A DNA stretch of 64,000 nt, taken from assembly GCF_029537235.1 (NCBI RefSeq), contig NZ_CP120638.1:992001-1056000 (forward strand), read 5' to 3'. Source of the stretch: Rhizobium sp. 32-5/1 (GTDB lineage Bacteria; Pseudomonadota; Alphaproteobacteria; Rhizobiales; Rhizobiaceae). Below, piece by piece: positions 1-9,376 of this stretch (positions are counted from its first letter, which is position 1; each line of letters opens with the position of its first letter). The notes under the pieces were generated by a model that saw only the letters and a program-made list of their open reading frames with translations, was not told the DNA's origin and did no database searches. The position numbers and the translations under genes are program-made.

Positions 1-529
1 TGCGCTCGGCGATAAAGCCGACGAACAGCGGAAAATACTCGTTGCGGGTGGCTATCGCCAAAGCCCGGTGAAAAGCGAGATCGGCAACGATTCCCTGGTC
101 CGTCCATTTCTCGGCGCCGGTCATCCGCGCAAGCGCGTCGTCCAGTTTTTTCAGATCGTCATCGTTGTGATGAACGGCAGCAAGGCCAGCGGCTTCGATT
201 TCCAGCGGCATGCGCAACTGGAAGAGGCTGCGGAAGGTCTCGCGATCACTCAGTGCGGTCTGCTCGATACGAATAGCGCCTCGGCCCTGAGCCTCCAGAA
301 CGAAGGCGCCGACACCCTGGCGTGTCTCCACCAGTCCCTCGTTGCGCAACTGGGCGATGGCTTCGCGCACCACGGACCTGCTGACGCCGAAGGTCTTGGC
401 AAGAAGATGCTCGGTCGGCAGCCTTTCGCCAGGCGCGATGCGGCCTTCCGTGATTTCCTTGCCGATATGGCCGGCAATGCGCGCCGGGAGATGCTCGTTC
501 CGTCTGATCTGGCTGAAGTCCGCCGTCAT
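1..529 (-). CDS. GntR-family (FCD) transcriptional regulator, C-terminus outside window
   Basis: About 176 N-terminal residues are visible; the gene runs off the left edge. Residues 10-75 form a GntR winged helix-turn-helix, with the typical stretch VSRSVVREAIAQLRNEGLVE followed by the wing TRQGVGAFV. The following helical part fits an FCD effector domain, whose members usually bind small carboxylates. The ATG at 529 is chosen because an ATG five bases upstream stops after two codons, and an AGGA lies at suitable spacing. It lies just downstream of, and co-oriented with, the FAD-linked dehydrogenase and opposite the sugar-acid operon, so it is probably the local regulator (inference). The ligand is unknown. 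Confidence 0.85.
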   Translation of the reverse strand, partial: MTADFSQIRRNEHLPARIAGHIGKEITEGRIAPGERLPTEHLLAKTFGVSRSVVREAIAQLRNEGLVETRQGVGAFVLEAQGRGAIRIEQTALSDRETFRSLFQLRMPLEIEAAGLAAVHHNDDDLKKLDDALARMTGAEKWTDQGIVADLAFHRALAIATRNEYFPLFVGFIAER

Positions 530-562
530 GCCATTGTCCGTTCCTGATGATGCCAGACTATT

Positions 563-2007
563 CTACGATATGGCGGGGAAATTCAATTGGCAGCCGGGGT
601 TCATGACCATGGATGGATCGATGGCCTGCTTCAGGGCCGTGAGCAAGGTGCGCCGGGTAGGATCAAGCCGCTGTTCGAAATCGGCGCGCTTGAGGCGACC
701 GATGCCGTGCTCGGCGCTGATGCTGCCATCGTACCTGTCCAGAACCTGGTTCACGACCGTCTTTGCCTTGTAGATCCGGCTGGCTGCGTCCTCCGGTGAA
801 CAGCCTGCCGGTGGCAGGACATTGAGATGCACATTGCCGTCGCCCACATGGCCGTAGGACACGCTGATGCAGTCGGGAAGCGCATCCGTGACAGCCTGTT
901 CGGCGTCGCGCACGAAATCGGCAAGACGGGAGAGCGGCACGGAAATGTCCGTTCGCATATGGGGGCCGCGCTTGGCCTGTCCCTCGTTCATGCCTTCGCG
1001 GAAAAGCCAGAGATTGCGGGCCTGCGCCTGCGAGGCGGCGATGACACCATCAACGACAAGACCGTCCTCCATGACGCCCGTGAGGAAACGCTCCATCAGA
1101 TCGGCGATATCGACAAGACCGGAGCCGGAAATCTCCATAAGCACATAGGCCGGATAGTCTCCGGCAATCGGCATGGGCAAGTCGGGGATTGCTTCCCGCG
1201 CAAGGACGAAGGTGAGCGGCGGCATGAATTCGAAGGCCGACATCAGGTCGCAGCAATCGCGCCGGGCGCGGCGGTAGAGCTTGATCGCATCATCGAGCGA
1301 GGCAAGCCCCAGCAAGGCGGTCGCCACCTGATCGGGGAACGGCGTCAGCTTGATTGACACGGCGGTGATGATGCCGAGCGTGCCCTCGGCACCGATGAAA
1401 AGCTGCTTCAGGTCGATGCCGCGATTGTCCTTGCGCAGGGTCGATAGGCCATTGAAAATCGAACCATCGGGCAGCACCACCTCCAGGCCGAGGACCAGTT
1501 CGCGCGTCATGCCGTAGCGCAATACGTTGATGCCGCCCGCATTGGTGGAGACATTGCCGCCGATGCGGCAGGAGCCCTGGGCACCAAGCGCCAGGGGAAA
1601 TACATATCCTTTTCGGCAACGGCATCCTTCACATCTGACAGGATGCAACCGGCTTCGACCACGGCCGAAAAGTCATCCGCATCGATATTGCGAATGGTGG
1701 TCATGCGCTCGAGGCTCAAAACCACCTGGTTGGCCGGCTGATCGGGAATACCGCCCAGCACCAGTCCGGTATTTCCACCCTGAGGCACGATCGAAAGTCC
1801 AAGGTCGAGGCAAGTGCGAACCGCGGCGGCAACGCCTTCGGTCGAGCGCGGCCGCAGCACCGCTATGGCGCTGCTGGTCACGTCCCCGTGCCAATCCCGG
1901 CAAAAGCGCTGCATGTCCTTCGGGTCTGTCAACACCATGTCGCTGGACAACGCGGTCCACAGGGCTTCCTGCAAACCCGCAACCGCGCCTGTGACATCCA
2001 CCCTCAT
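563..2007 (-). CDS. FAD-linked D-2-hydroxyacid dehydrogenase (GlcD/D-lactate dehydrogenase family), frameshifted
   Basis: This is a flavoprotein of the FAD_binding_4/FAD-oxidase_C family that oxidises D-2-hydroxy acids (D-lactate, glycolate or 2-hydroxyglutarate type). The N-terminal part carries the FAD pyrophosphate loop PQGGNTGLVLGG. The C-terminal part has GHVGDGNVHLNV, SAEHGIGRLKR and a final DPSMVMNPG. The reading frame breaks at the GGGG of 1594-1597: adding one base joins the two halves through YFPLALGAQGSCRIGGN, as in intact homologues, giving about 481 residues, a normal length. It is transcribed with the GntR gene and divergently from denD. The substrate is not predictable; a sugar-acid-derived D-2-hydroxy acid is an inference from context. 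Confidence 0.85.
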
Positions 2008-2116
2008 GCTCCGACCTTTCCACCCAACCGCCGCATTGAAAATTGCTGCCTACCGCCGCTGAACGGCGAAGAATTTTCGCAGGCTTCTGAAATCCCATAT
2101 TTTCAAACCGGCAATA

Positions 2117-2137
2117 TAAGGTTATCAGACAACCTTA
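2117..2137. promoter_or_regulatory. Candidate GntR operator between divergent catabolic operons
   Basis: A perfect 7-bp inverted repeat (TAAGGTT, 7-nt spacer ATCAGAC, AACCTTA) sits in the 203-bp divergent region, about 75-95 bp ahead of the denD start and 110 bp ahead of the flavoprotein start. GntR/FCD proteins bind short palindromes of this size in their own promoters. Assigning it to the regulator at 1-529 is inference. Confidence 0.5.
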
Positions 2138-2210
2138 CAATAGCAATTTCTCGTCGTCCGTCACGGTTCAACCCCAGGCGGTTTGAGGGCGGGTTGAGGA
2201 GGAGAACCTT

Positions 2211-3192
2211 ATGCACATCCTGATCATCGGTGCCGCCGGCATGGTGGGCCGCAAGCTTGCCGCGAGACTGTCTGCCGACGGCCAGCTCGGCGGCCAACCG
2301 ATCTCTGAAATGACGCTGGTGGATGTCGTGACGCCGCAGGCGCCTTCCGGCTTTGCCGGCAAGGTCAACGCCAGGGAGGCTGATCTGTCGGCACCCGGCG
2401 AAGCCGAAGCGCTTGTCGCAGCGCGTCCCGATGTGATCTTCCATCTGGCGGCGATCGTCTCGGGCGAGGCCGAGCTTGATTTCGAAAAAGGCTACCGGAT
2501 CAATCTCGATGGCACGCGCACTCTGTTCGATGCCATTCGGCTGGCCAATGGCGCGGACGGCTACAGGCCGCGCGTCGTCTTCACCTCATCGATCGCCGTG
2601 GTGGGCGCCCCCTGCCCTATCCGATCCCGGACGACTATCATACGACGCCGCTGACCAGCTACGGCACGCAGAAGGCGATCTGCGAACTGCTTCTGTCCGA
2701 CTACAGCCGGCGTGGTTTCCTCGACGGCATCGCCATCCGCCTGCCGACGATCTGCATCCGCCCCGGCACGCCGAACAAGGCGGCGTCCGGCTTCTTCTCC
2801 AACATCCTGCGCGAACCACTGGTCGGCAAGGAGGCGGTCCTCCCGGTCTCCGACGATGTCCGCCACTGGCACACCTCGCCGCGCTCCGCTGTCGGCTTTC
2901 TCATCCATGGCGCAACCATCGATCTGGAGACGGTGGGACCGCGCCGGGCGCTCTCCATGCCGGGCCTCAGTGCGACCGTGGGCGAACAGATCGAAGCGCT
3001 GCGCCGCGTCGGCGGCGAAAAGGCGGTTGCGCTAATCCGCCGCGAGCCGGACGAGATGATCATCAAGATGGTCGCCGGCTGGGCTGCGGGTTTTGAAGCG
3101 ACACGCGCAAAAGCGCTTGGCTTTACCGCCGAAACCTCCTTTGATGAGATCATCCGCGTGCATATCGAGGATGAGCTGGGAGGGAACTTTGA
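2211..3192 (+). CDS. denD: D-erythronate dehydrogenase-like NAD-dependent epimerase/dehydratase, frameshifted
   Basis: This is an extended short-chain dehydrogenase of the DenD type, which oxidises D-erythronate at C2 using NAD. The glycine-rich NAD loop GAAGMVG is at residues 8-14 and the catalytic YxxxK pair appears as SYGTQK. The frame breaks in CCCCC at 2608-2612, where one missing C restores GAPLPYPIPDDYHTTPLTSYG. Read on from there, the frame runs past the next start to 3346. One further missing G in GGG at 3178-3180 would end the protein at the TGA of 3190-3192, overlapping the TTG of the next gene and giving about 327 residues, the usual DenD length. The ATG at 2211 follows GGAGGAGAACCTT. 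It is the first gene of the plus-strand operon. Confidence 0.8.
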
Positions 3193-4097
3193 GCGAAAAA
3201 CAAAACCGGCCGCATCGGATCGCTTTTCTTGGAACCGGACTGATGGGCGCCCCAATGGTGCGACGGCTGCTTGCCGCCGGTCATCGCGTCGCGGTCTGGA
3301 ACCGCGATCTTGCCAAGGCGCAGGCTCTGGCTTCGGATGGTGCTGAGGTAGCCGAAACGGCAGCAGCGGCAGTTGCGGCCTGCGATATCGTCTTCACCAT
3401 GCTGACCGACGGAAAAGCCGTTGAGGCTGTGCTGTTCGATGGCGGGGTCGCCGAAGTTTTGACCAAGGGCGCTGTCGTGATCGACGCCAGCTCCATCTCG
3501 CCGCTGATCGCCAGGGACCATTCGGCCCGCCTGGAGGCGCTCGGCCTCAGGCATGTCGATGCGCCGGTATCGGGCGGCGTGGTCGGTGCCGAGGCGGGAA
3601 CACTGGCCATCATGGCCGGTGGAGACGCGGATGTTATTGATGAACTCTCCGATGTGTTTGCAGCCCTTGGCCGGGTGACCCATGTCGGGCCGTCGGGTGC
3701 CGGGCAGATCTGCAAGCTCGCCAACCAGCAGATCGTCGCCATCACCATCGGCGCCGTTGCGGAAGCGATGATGCTAGTGGAAGCCGGCGGAGCGTCGCGC
3801 GAGAAATTCAGGGACGCGATCCGCGGCGGTTTTGCCGAGAGCCGTATTCTGGAGCTGCATGGCGCGCGCATGGTAATGCGCGATTTCACGCCCGGTGGTC
3901 CATCGAAGCTGCAGCTCAAGGACCTCAACGCCGTCAACGAGATGACCGGTCTGTTTTCGCTGGATTTGCCTTTGACCGAGCAAGTGCGCCAGGCCTTTTC
4001 CGACTTCGTAGCGGGCGGTGGCGGCGACATGGACCACAGCGCCCTGCTGCTGCATCTGGAAGCGATGAACACAGCCCCGAGCGGGGAGGAGAAATAA
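3189..4097 (+). CDS. ltnD: L-threonate dehydrogenase-like (3-hydroxyisobutyrate dehydrogenase family)
   Basis: A 302-residue NAD(P)-dependent beta-hydroxyacid dehydrogenase. The N-terminal Rossmann fold has [14 protein letters not shown], the substrate loop is [16 protein letters not shown], and the catalytic lysine is in [12 protein letters not shown]. The closest functional types are LtnD (L-threonate 2-dehydrogenase) and tartronate-semialdehyde reductase; its place beside denD favours a four-carbon sugar acid. I choose the TTG at 3189 because GGGAGGGAAC lies directly upstream and the TTGA overlap with the previous stop would couple translation. Its stop overlaps the next start by one base (TAATG). 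Confidence 0.8.
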   Translation: MSEKQNRPHRIAFLGTGLMGAPMVRRLLAAGHRVAVWNRDLAKAQALASDGAEVAETAAAAVAACDIVFTMLTDGKAVEAVLFDGGVAEVLTKGAVVIDASSISPLIARDHSARLEALGLRHVDAPVSGGVVGAEAGTLAIMAGGDADVIDELSDVFAALGRVTHVGPSGAGQICKLANQQIVAITIGAVAEAMMLVEAGGASREKFRDAIRGGFAESRILELHGARMVMRDFTPGGPSKLQLKDLNAVNEMTGLFSLDLPLTEQVRQAFSDFVAGGGGDMDHSALLLHLEAMNTAPSGEEK

Positions 4098-5880
4098 TGA
4101 CCGAGGATAACAAGGGCGCGCGTCGTCTGCGCTCGCAGGACTGGTTTGACAATCCCGATCATCTCGACATGACGGCGCTCTATCTCGAGCGCTTCATGAA
4201 CTACGGCACGACGCCGGAAGAGCTGCGCTCCGGCAAGCCGATCATCGGCATTGCCCAGTCGGGCAGCGATATCAACCCCTGCAACCGGCACCATATCGAG
4301 CTTGCCAAGCGCGTTCGTGACGGCATCCGCGATGCCGGCGGCATACCCATCGAGTTTCCGACCCATCCGCTGTTTGAGAACTGCAAGCGGCCGACGGCGG
4401 CGCTCGACCGCAATCTCGCCTATCTCGGCCTGGTCGAGATTCTCTATGGCTATCCGCTCGACGGCGTGGTGCTGACCACGGGCTGCGACAAGACCACGCC
4501 TTCCGCGCTGATGGCGGCCTCGACCGTCGATATCCCGGCCATCGTCTTTTCCGGCGGCCCGATGCTCGACGGCTGGCATGATGGCGATCTGGTGGGGTCT
4601 GGCACAGTAATCTGGCGCGCGCGGCGCAAGTATGCGGCAGGCGAAATCACCCGCGAGGAGTTCCTGCAGTCAGCACTCGATTCGGCCCCGTCGATCGGCC
4701 ATTGCAACACCATGGGCACGGCCTCGACCATGAATGCCATGGCCGAAGCGCTCGGCATGTCGCTCACCGGTTGCGCCGCCATTCCGGCCGCCTATCGCGA
4801 GCGCGGCCAGATGGCCTATCGCACCGGGCGCCGCGCAGTGGAACTTGTACAGCAGGATATCAAGCCGTCGGATATTTTGACGCGCGAGGCGTTCTTGAAC
4901 GCGATCCGCGTCAATTCCGCGATCGGCGGATCGACCAATGCCCAGCCGCATCTGGCGGCCATGGCCAAACATGCCGGCGTCGACCTCTATCCCGACGACT
5001 GGCAGACTCATGGTTTCGACATTCCGCTCTTGGCCAATGTGCAGCCAGCCGGCGCCTATCTTGGCGAGCGCTTCCACCGGGCCGGCGGCGTTCCCGCCAT
5101 CATGTGGGAATTGCTGCAAGCCGGTAAACTGGACGCCGGCTGTCCGACCGTGACCGGCAAGACCTTGGCGGAAAATCTGGAAGGCCGGGAATCAACCGAC
5201 CGCGAGGTTATCCTGCCGTATGATGCACCGCTCAAGGAACGCGCCGGCTTCCTCGTGCTGAAAGGCAATCTCTTCGATTTCGCCATCATGAAGATGAGCG
5301 TCATTTCGGCCGGCTTCCGCGAACGCTATCTGAGCGAACCGGGCAAGGAAGGTGTATTTGAAGGCAAGGCCGTGGTTTTCGACGGCTCCGAGGATTACCA
5401 CAAGCGCATCAACGATCCGGATCTTGATATCGACGAGCGTACGATCCTCGTCATCCGCGGCGCCGGCCCGCTCGGTTGGCCGGGCTCGGCCGAAGTGGTC
5501 AATATGCAGCCGCCGGACTACCTGATCAAAAAGGCATCCTCAGCCTTCCGACCATCGGTGACGGTCGCCAGTCCGGCACGGCCGACAGCCCGTCGATCCT
5601 CAACGCCTCCCCGGAAAGTGCGGCCGGCGGCGGCCGCGCCTATGTGCGCAGCGGCGACGTCATCCGCATCGATTTCAACCAAGGCCGTTGCGATATGCTG
5701 GTTACGCCTGAGGAAATCGAGCGGCGCAAGGCGGACGGCATTCCGGCCGTTCCAGCCGACGCCACGCCCTGGCAGATGCTTTACCGTCGCACCGTGACGC
5801 AATTGTCGGACGGCGCCGTCATCGAAGGTGCCCCGGAGTTTCGCAAGCTGGCTGAAAAGCTACCACGGCACAATCACTGA
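4097..5880 (+). CDS. IlvD/Edd-family sugar-acid dehydratase (xylonate/arabonate type), frameshifted
   Basis: A 2Fe-2S enzyme that removes water from an aldonate to give a 2-keto-3-deoxy acid. The three cluster cysteines are visible at about residues 62 (NPCNRHH), 130 ([10 protein letters not shown]) and 203 ([10 protein letters not shown]). The overall pattern, including the PRHNH C-terminus, resembles pentonate dehydratases such as Caulobacter XylD (recalled, not searched). The frame breaks at AAAAAGG, 5528-5534; one added base gives [19 protein letters not shown] and a 594-residue protein, the family norm. No kinase or aldolase gene follows, so the route after dehydration is unclear. Confidence 0.85.
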
Positions 5881-5966
5881 GACTATGCGCTGGGAGCAAG
5901 CGGGACCGGTACTGCAGGAGAGATATCTGCAGTCGCCGGCCCGGCGCGGTGCGTTTCAGAAACCGC

Positions 5967-6143
5967 TTACGTCTGATGGGCGTCGCTTTTGCCCTTCCGT
6001 CGGAGATCGACCTTGCAGCGGTCCGAACAGGTTTTGACGCTGTCCCAATCCCGCCTCCACTTCTTGCGCCAGGCAAACGGCCTGCCGCAGGCTTCACAGA
6101 TTTTCTCGGGCAGATTGGATTTGCTGTAGCGCGGTTCAGTCAT
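5967..6143 (-). CDS. DUF2256 small zinc-finger-like protein
   Basis: A 58-residue protein on the strand opposite the catabolic operon. It has the DUF2256 pattern: two Cys pairs, CEACGRPF and CSDRC, separated by the very basic WRKKWRRDWD. The family is small, conserved and uncharacterised, probably metal-binding. GGGAGGGG lies seven bases before the ATG. It fills most of the gap between the dehydratase and the SDR. It is shorter than usual ORF cut-offs and easily missed. Confidence 0.85.
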   Translation of the reverse strand: MTEPRYSKSNLPEKICEACGRPFAWRKKWRRDWDSVKTCSDRCKVDLRRKGKSDAHQT

Positions 6144-6293
6144 GGCTTGCCCCTCCCTTTCGGCGTCTTACGCAACTCTTGGACGCCGGTGACATTGGAA
6201 AACGTCGACAAGCTGCTTGAAGCGCGCAAGTAATAGCGATTACGGCGAGGCGGCAACACCGCTTCGCCTGTCCAGGAATAGAAGGATTGCCCC

Positions 6294-7066
6294 ATGACCG
6301 AAACAGCTCCACAGATCGATCTCAACTTCCCGCTCACCGGCAAGGTGGCACTGGTCACAGGGGGCGCCTCCGGTATCGGCGCCGCCATCACGGCTGCGCT
6401 GTCTGCCAAGGAGCCCGCATCGCAGTCCTCGATATCAATGCCGATGCGGCTAAGGCGCAGGCCGACAGGCTGGGTGATAATGCCAAATGCTTCGTCTGCA
6501 ACGTGGCCGACGCTGCATCCGTCGAAGCGGCTGTCGCTGAGGTGGTAACGGCCTTCGGGGGCATCGACATCGCCGTCAACAGCGCGGGCATCGCGCTTCT
6601 CGCCCCGGCGGAAGAGCTTACGCTCGATCATTGGCAGAAGACCATCGGCATCAACCTGACCGGAACCTTCCTCGTTACCCAGGCTGTGGGCCGGGCGATG
6701 ATTGCGGCAGGCCGTGGCGGCAAAATCATCAACCTCGCCTCGCAGGCCGGCACTGTCGCGATCGAGGAGCATGTCGCCTATTGCGCCTCCAAATTCGGCG
6801 TCATCGGCATGTCGAAGACGTTTGCCGCCGAATGGGGAAAACACGGCATATGCGTCAACACCTTGTCGCCAACCATCGTGCTCACCGATCTTGGCCGCAA
6901 GGCATGGGCCGGAGAAAAGGGCGAGGCTGCCAAAAGGCGCATCCCAAATGGCCGTTTTGCCTACCCGGAAGAAATCGCCGCTGCCGCCGTCTTCTTCGCT
7001 TCCGCAGGCGCCGACATGATCAACGGCGCCGATCTGCTCATCGACGGCGGCTACACCATTCTCTGA
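6294..7066 (+). CDS. SDR-family polyol dehydrogenase, D-threitol dehydrogenase (GolD/DthD) type, frameshifted
   Basis: A classical short-chain dehydrogenase of about 257 residues: cofactor loop TGGASGIG, NSAG motif, catalytic YCASK, and the C-terminal INGADLLIDGGYTIL. The motif set is that of threitol/glycerol-type dehydrogenases of the GolD group (recalled family resemblance). The frame breaks at GG, 6410-6411; one added G gives AKGARIAVLDI. A kinase remnant of the dihydroxyacetone/erythrulose kinase family follows 50 bp downstream, which fits conversion of a tetritol to erythrulose and then its phosphate. Substrate identity is inference. Confidence 0.8.
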
Positions 7067-7116
7067 CACGTGACAGGCGTCCGACAAAGACAGACCTTTC
7101 ACAGGGAGCTTATATC

Positions 7117-7261
7117 TGAAGATCAATCAACAATCCGGACGAAGTCGTCGAAGACACCGTGAAGGGGTTCGTCAAGGCACATTCGGATCTGGTCCCACTC
7201 GGAGGCAATCCCCGCGTGATCGTCTCGAAAGCGCCACCGGCTACCGGCAAGGTCGCCGTCA
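7117..7261 (+). pseudogene. Dihydroxyacetone/erythrulose kinase (DhaK-type) N-terminal remnant
   Basis: Translation from 7126 gives INNPDEVVEDTVKGFV and then KAHSDLVPLGGNPRVIVSK, the conserved N-terminus of the DhaK domain (family members start M-K-K-x-I-N-x-P-x-x-V-V and continue to GKVAVVTGGGSGHEP). Homology stops abruptly after GKVAV, before the GGGSGHEP active-site loop. The expected start codon is also damaged: a TGA sits in frame at 7117. About 48 of more than 330 codons remain. The break coincides with the end of the DUF2161 gene at 7262, suggesting a deletion or insertion junction. Single-base errors cannot explain the loss. Confidence 0.75.
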
Positions 7262-7912
7262 CTAAGGCTGAGGCCACCGCTGCAAGGCTTCGCGGCCGGC
7301 ATTGGTCAAGCCGTAGACGCCTCTGTCGAGGCGTTCGAACCAGCCATAGACATTCGACAGCAAGAGCTTGCCTGCGTCCGGTACTGCTGTCCTTACATCG
7401 CGAACACGCGCGGGCCCAGTGGCGAGAGCGGCGGCACAGCCAAGCGCCTGCTGCCGATAGGCCGTCATCAGCGGCACACGCGTGCTGCCGCCGATGGCCG
7501 GATCACCACGTCTCTTCTGGTGTTCGCGCATCAGTCGTGACCGTCGTTTCGGATTGGTCCGCGGCATGGGGGATACGGACCCGACGATGACGCTGACATC
7601 GCCGCCATCGGATATGCCGAGCATGCCGATGCCCAGCCGCCGGCAAAGGTCGCGATAGCGCTTGTCGGCCTCCCGCCCCTTGCCCCTGGCGGAAACCTTC
7701 GCGGCGATCCAGACCTCATCAGAGATGGCGGCCCGGTCGACAGCCTGCAGGATAAGCTCCAGATTGAAGCTCAACTTGAGTTCGCAGATCACGACGATGG
7801 ACGGATCGTCTTCACTGAGGCCGACAAGATCACACCCGCCGACCTCGCCTTTGACGACATAGCCTGCCTTTTCGAGGAAGGATTTGACCGGAAGATAAAG
7901 GGACGTTTCCAT
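7262..7912 (-). CDS. DUF2161 protein with PD-(D/E)XK nuclease-like fold
   Basis: A 216-residue protein whose N-terminal half shows the PD-(D/E)XK arrangement: GCDLVGL (D), then VVICELKLSF (E-x-K). The C-terminal part has a basic linker (NPKRRSRLMREHQKRRGD) and a small winged-helix-like end. Members are annotated as DUF2161 putative phosphodiesterases; no function is established. I prefer the ATG at 7912; a TTG at 7927 is possible. It abuts the kinase remnant tail to tail and is probably the newcomer at that junction. Confidence 0.8.
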   Translation of the reverse strand: METSLYLPVKSFLEKAGYVVKGEVGGCDLVGLSEDDPSIVVICELKLSFNLELILQAVDRAAISDEVWIAAKVSARGKGREADKRYRDLCRRLGIGMLGISDGGDVSVIVGSVSPMPRTNPKRRSRLMREHQKRRGDPAIGGSTRVPLMTAYRQQALGCAAALATGPARVRDVRTAVPDAGKLLLSNVYGWFERLDRGVYGLTNAGREALQRWPQP

Positions 7913-8089
7913 GAGCGTGCGTATCAAACCAGAGAATCATTCTGCAAGCATACAAAGTTGGCCCGCGGTGATCACCGCATGACATGACCGGGATCGAATT
8001 GCTACTGGCGAGAACCCACCACGAGCGCCTGTTCCGTCACTGCACCAGCGCTCAAGCGCCAAATCCGGTCAATCGGGCAGCGCTTGTGA

Positions 8090-9138
8090 TCAAGACGGAC
8101 GTGGCGTGGGTGTCGGGACATCGACGGCGTTTTCATTTTGCCACGTCCGGACCGCATGGACCTGCCCCGGTATCTGGTCCCGCAGATAGGTTTCCTGGCC
8201 CGGCAGGCCCATCGGGTAAAGCGCATCGCGGCTGGCTTCATAGGCGACGCTCTGGTCCGTGCAGAGGCGGGTGCGCATATCCTGTGGCGCGACGTCAGGG
8301 CGGTTTTTGACATCGTCCACGCGACCTGAGGCGGACAGACGTCCAGCGAAGGCCTGCGTCAGATATTGCGCAGACCGCTCATTGCGCTCCCGCTCGGTGG
8401 TCGCGCCCAGGAGCACCACCATGACGCGCTTTCCTTGCCGGGTGGCGAGGCCGACGTAGTTGCGGCCGGAGGCACAAAGGAAGCCGGTCTTCATGCCGAT
8501 CGTGCCCGCGAAACGGGTCAGAAGCGCATTGTTGGACTTGATCTCCTTGCCGTCGATCGTCACGGCCGAGGCCTGAAAGAAGCGGCTGTATTCCGGGAAG
8601 AGCCGATCGACTTCCATCCCAAGGATCGCAAGATCGCGCGCGGTCGTCACTGTGCTGCGATCGAACAGGCCGTTCGGGCTGGCAAAATGGGTGCCTGTCA
8701 GGCCGAGGCGGGATGCTGCCGCATTCATACGCTGCACGAACGCGGATTCCTTGAAGCCACCGCTTCCGCCAGGGCGACCGCGACGTCATTGGCCGATGCG
8801 GTGATCGTGGCAAACAGCGCATCCTCAAGCGTCATCGTCCGCCCGAAGGTGAGGCCCGACTCCAGAAAAGCCTGTTTCGTCGCGTTGCGCGTCATCATGA
8901 CCGGCGTGCTCAGGGTGACTTCACCGGCGCGAAGCGCTTCGAAAACCACGAGCGCCGTCATGAGCTTGGTCGTCGAGGCCGGATACCAGGGCACGCCGGC
9001 ATCCTCCTGGTAGAGAACCTGACGGCTTGCAGTATCGACAACAAGCACAGGGGTGGCATGGGCGGGGATCGCCATGAAGAGCGCGACAAACAACGCTGCT
9101 ACTCGCCGTGGCCGTCCGGCCGATAATGTGTTGGTCAT
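8090..9138 (-). CDS. D-alanyl-D-alanine carboxypeptidase (penicillin-binding protein, S11 family), frameshifted
   Basis: A periplasmic peptidase that trims the terminal D-Ala of peptidoglycan stem peptides. It has an N-terminal signal sequence (VAALFVALFMAIPAHA), the catalytic SxxK as STTKLM, the SxN motif as SAND, and KTG in GMKTGFLC. The frame breaks around 8757-8766; one added base joins VALAEAV to GGFKESAFVQRM and yields about 349 residues. The ATG at 9138 has AGGAGA upstream. The C-terminus is proline-rich (PTPTPRPS). It stands alone, with no neighbour in cell-wall metabolism. Confidence 0.85.
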
Positions 9139-9376
9139 GCGACAGTCTCCTGAAGGTGTTCTCATGCCATGAGGCACCATGCAGGTACAAGTGTTTGCGA
9201 CGATGTGACGCCTCAGGTCGGGAACCGCACCACTTCAACCCGCGTTCCCGGACCATCCGCAGATATAGCGCGGAGATGGCGCATGCCAACCGCATGGTGG
9301 GGAATGAGACGCGCGACGGCCTGACGCCTGATCAGCACGGGGAGGAACAGTGCCGCACCTCCCCCGTGCCATGTTG

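Noticed and set aside
5949-6233. 94-codon plus-strand frame between the dehydratase and the SDR
   Set aside because: The minus strand of the same region encodes a clear DUF2256 protein with a good ribosome site.
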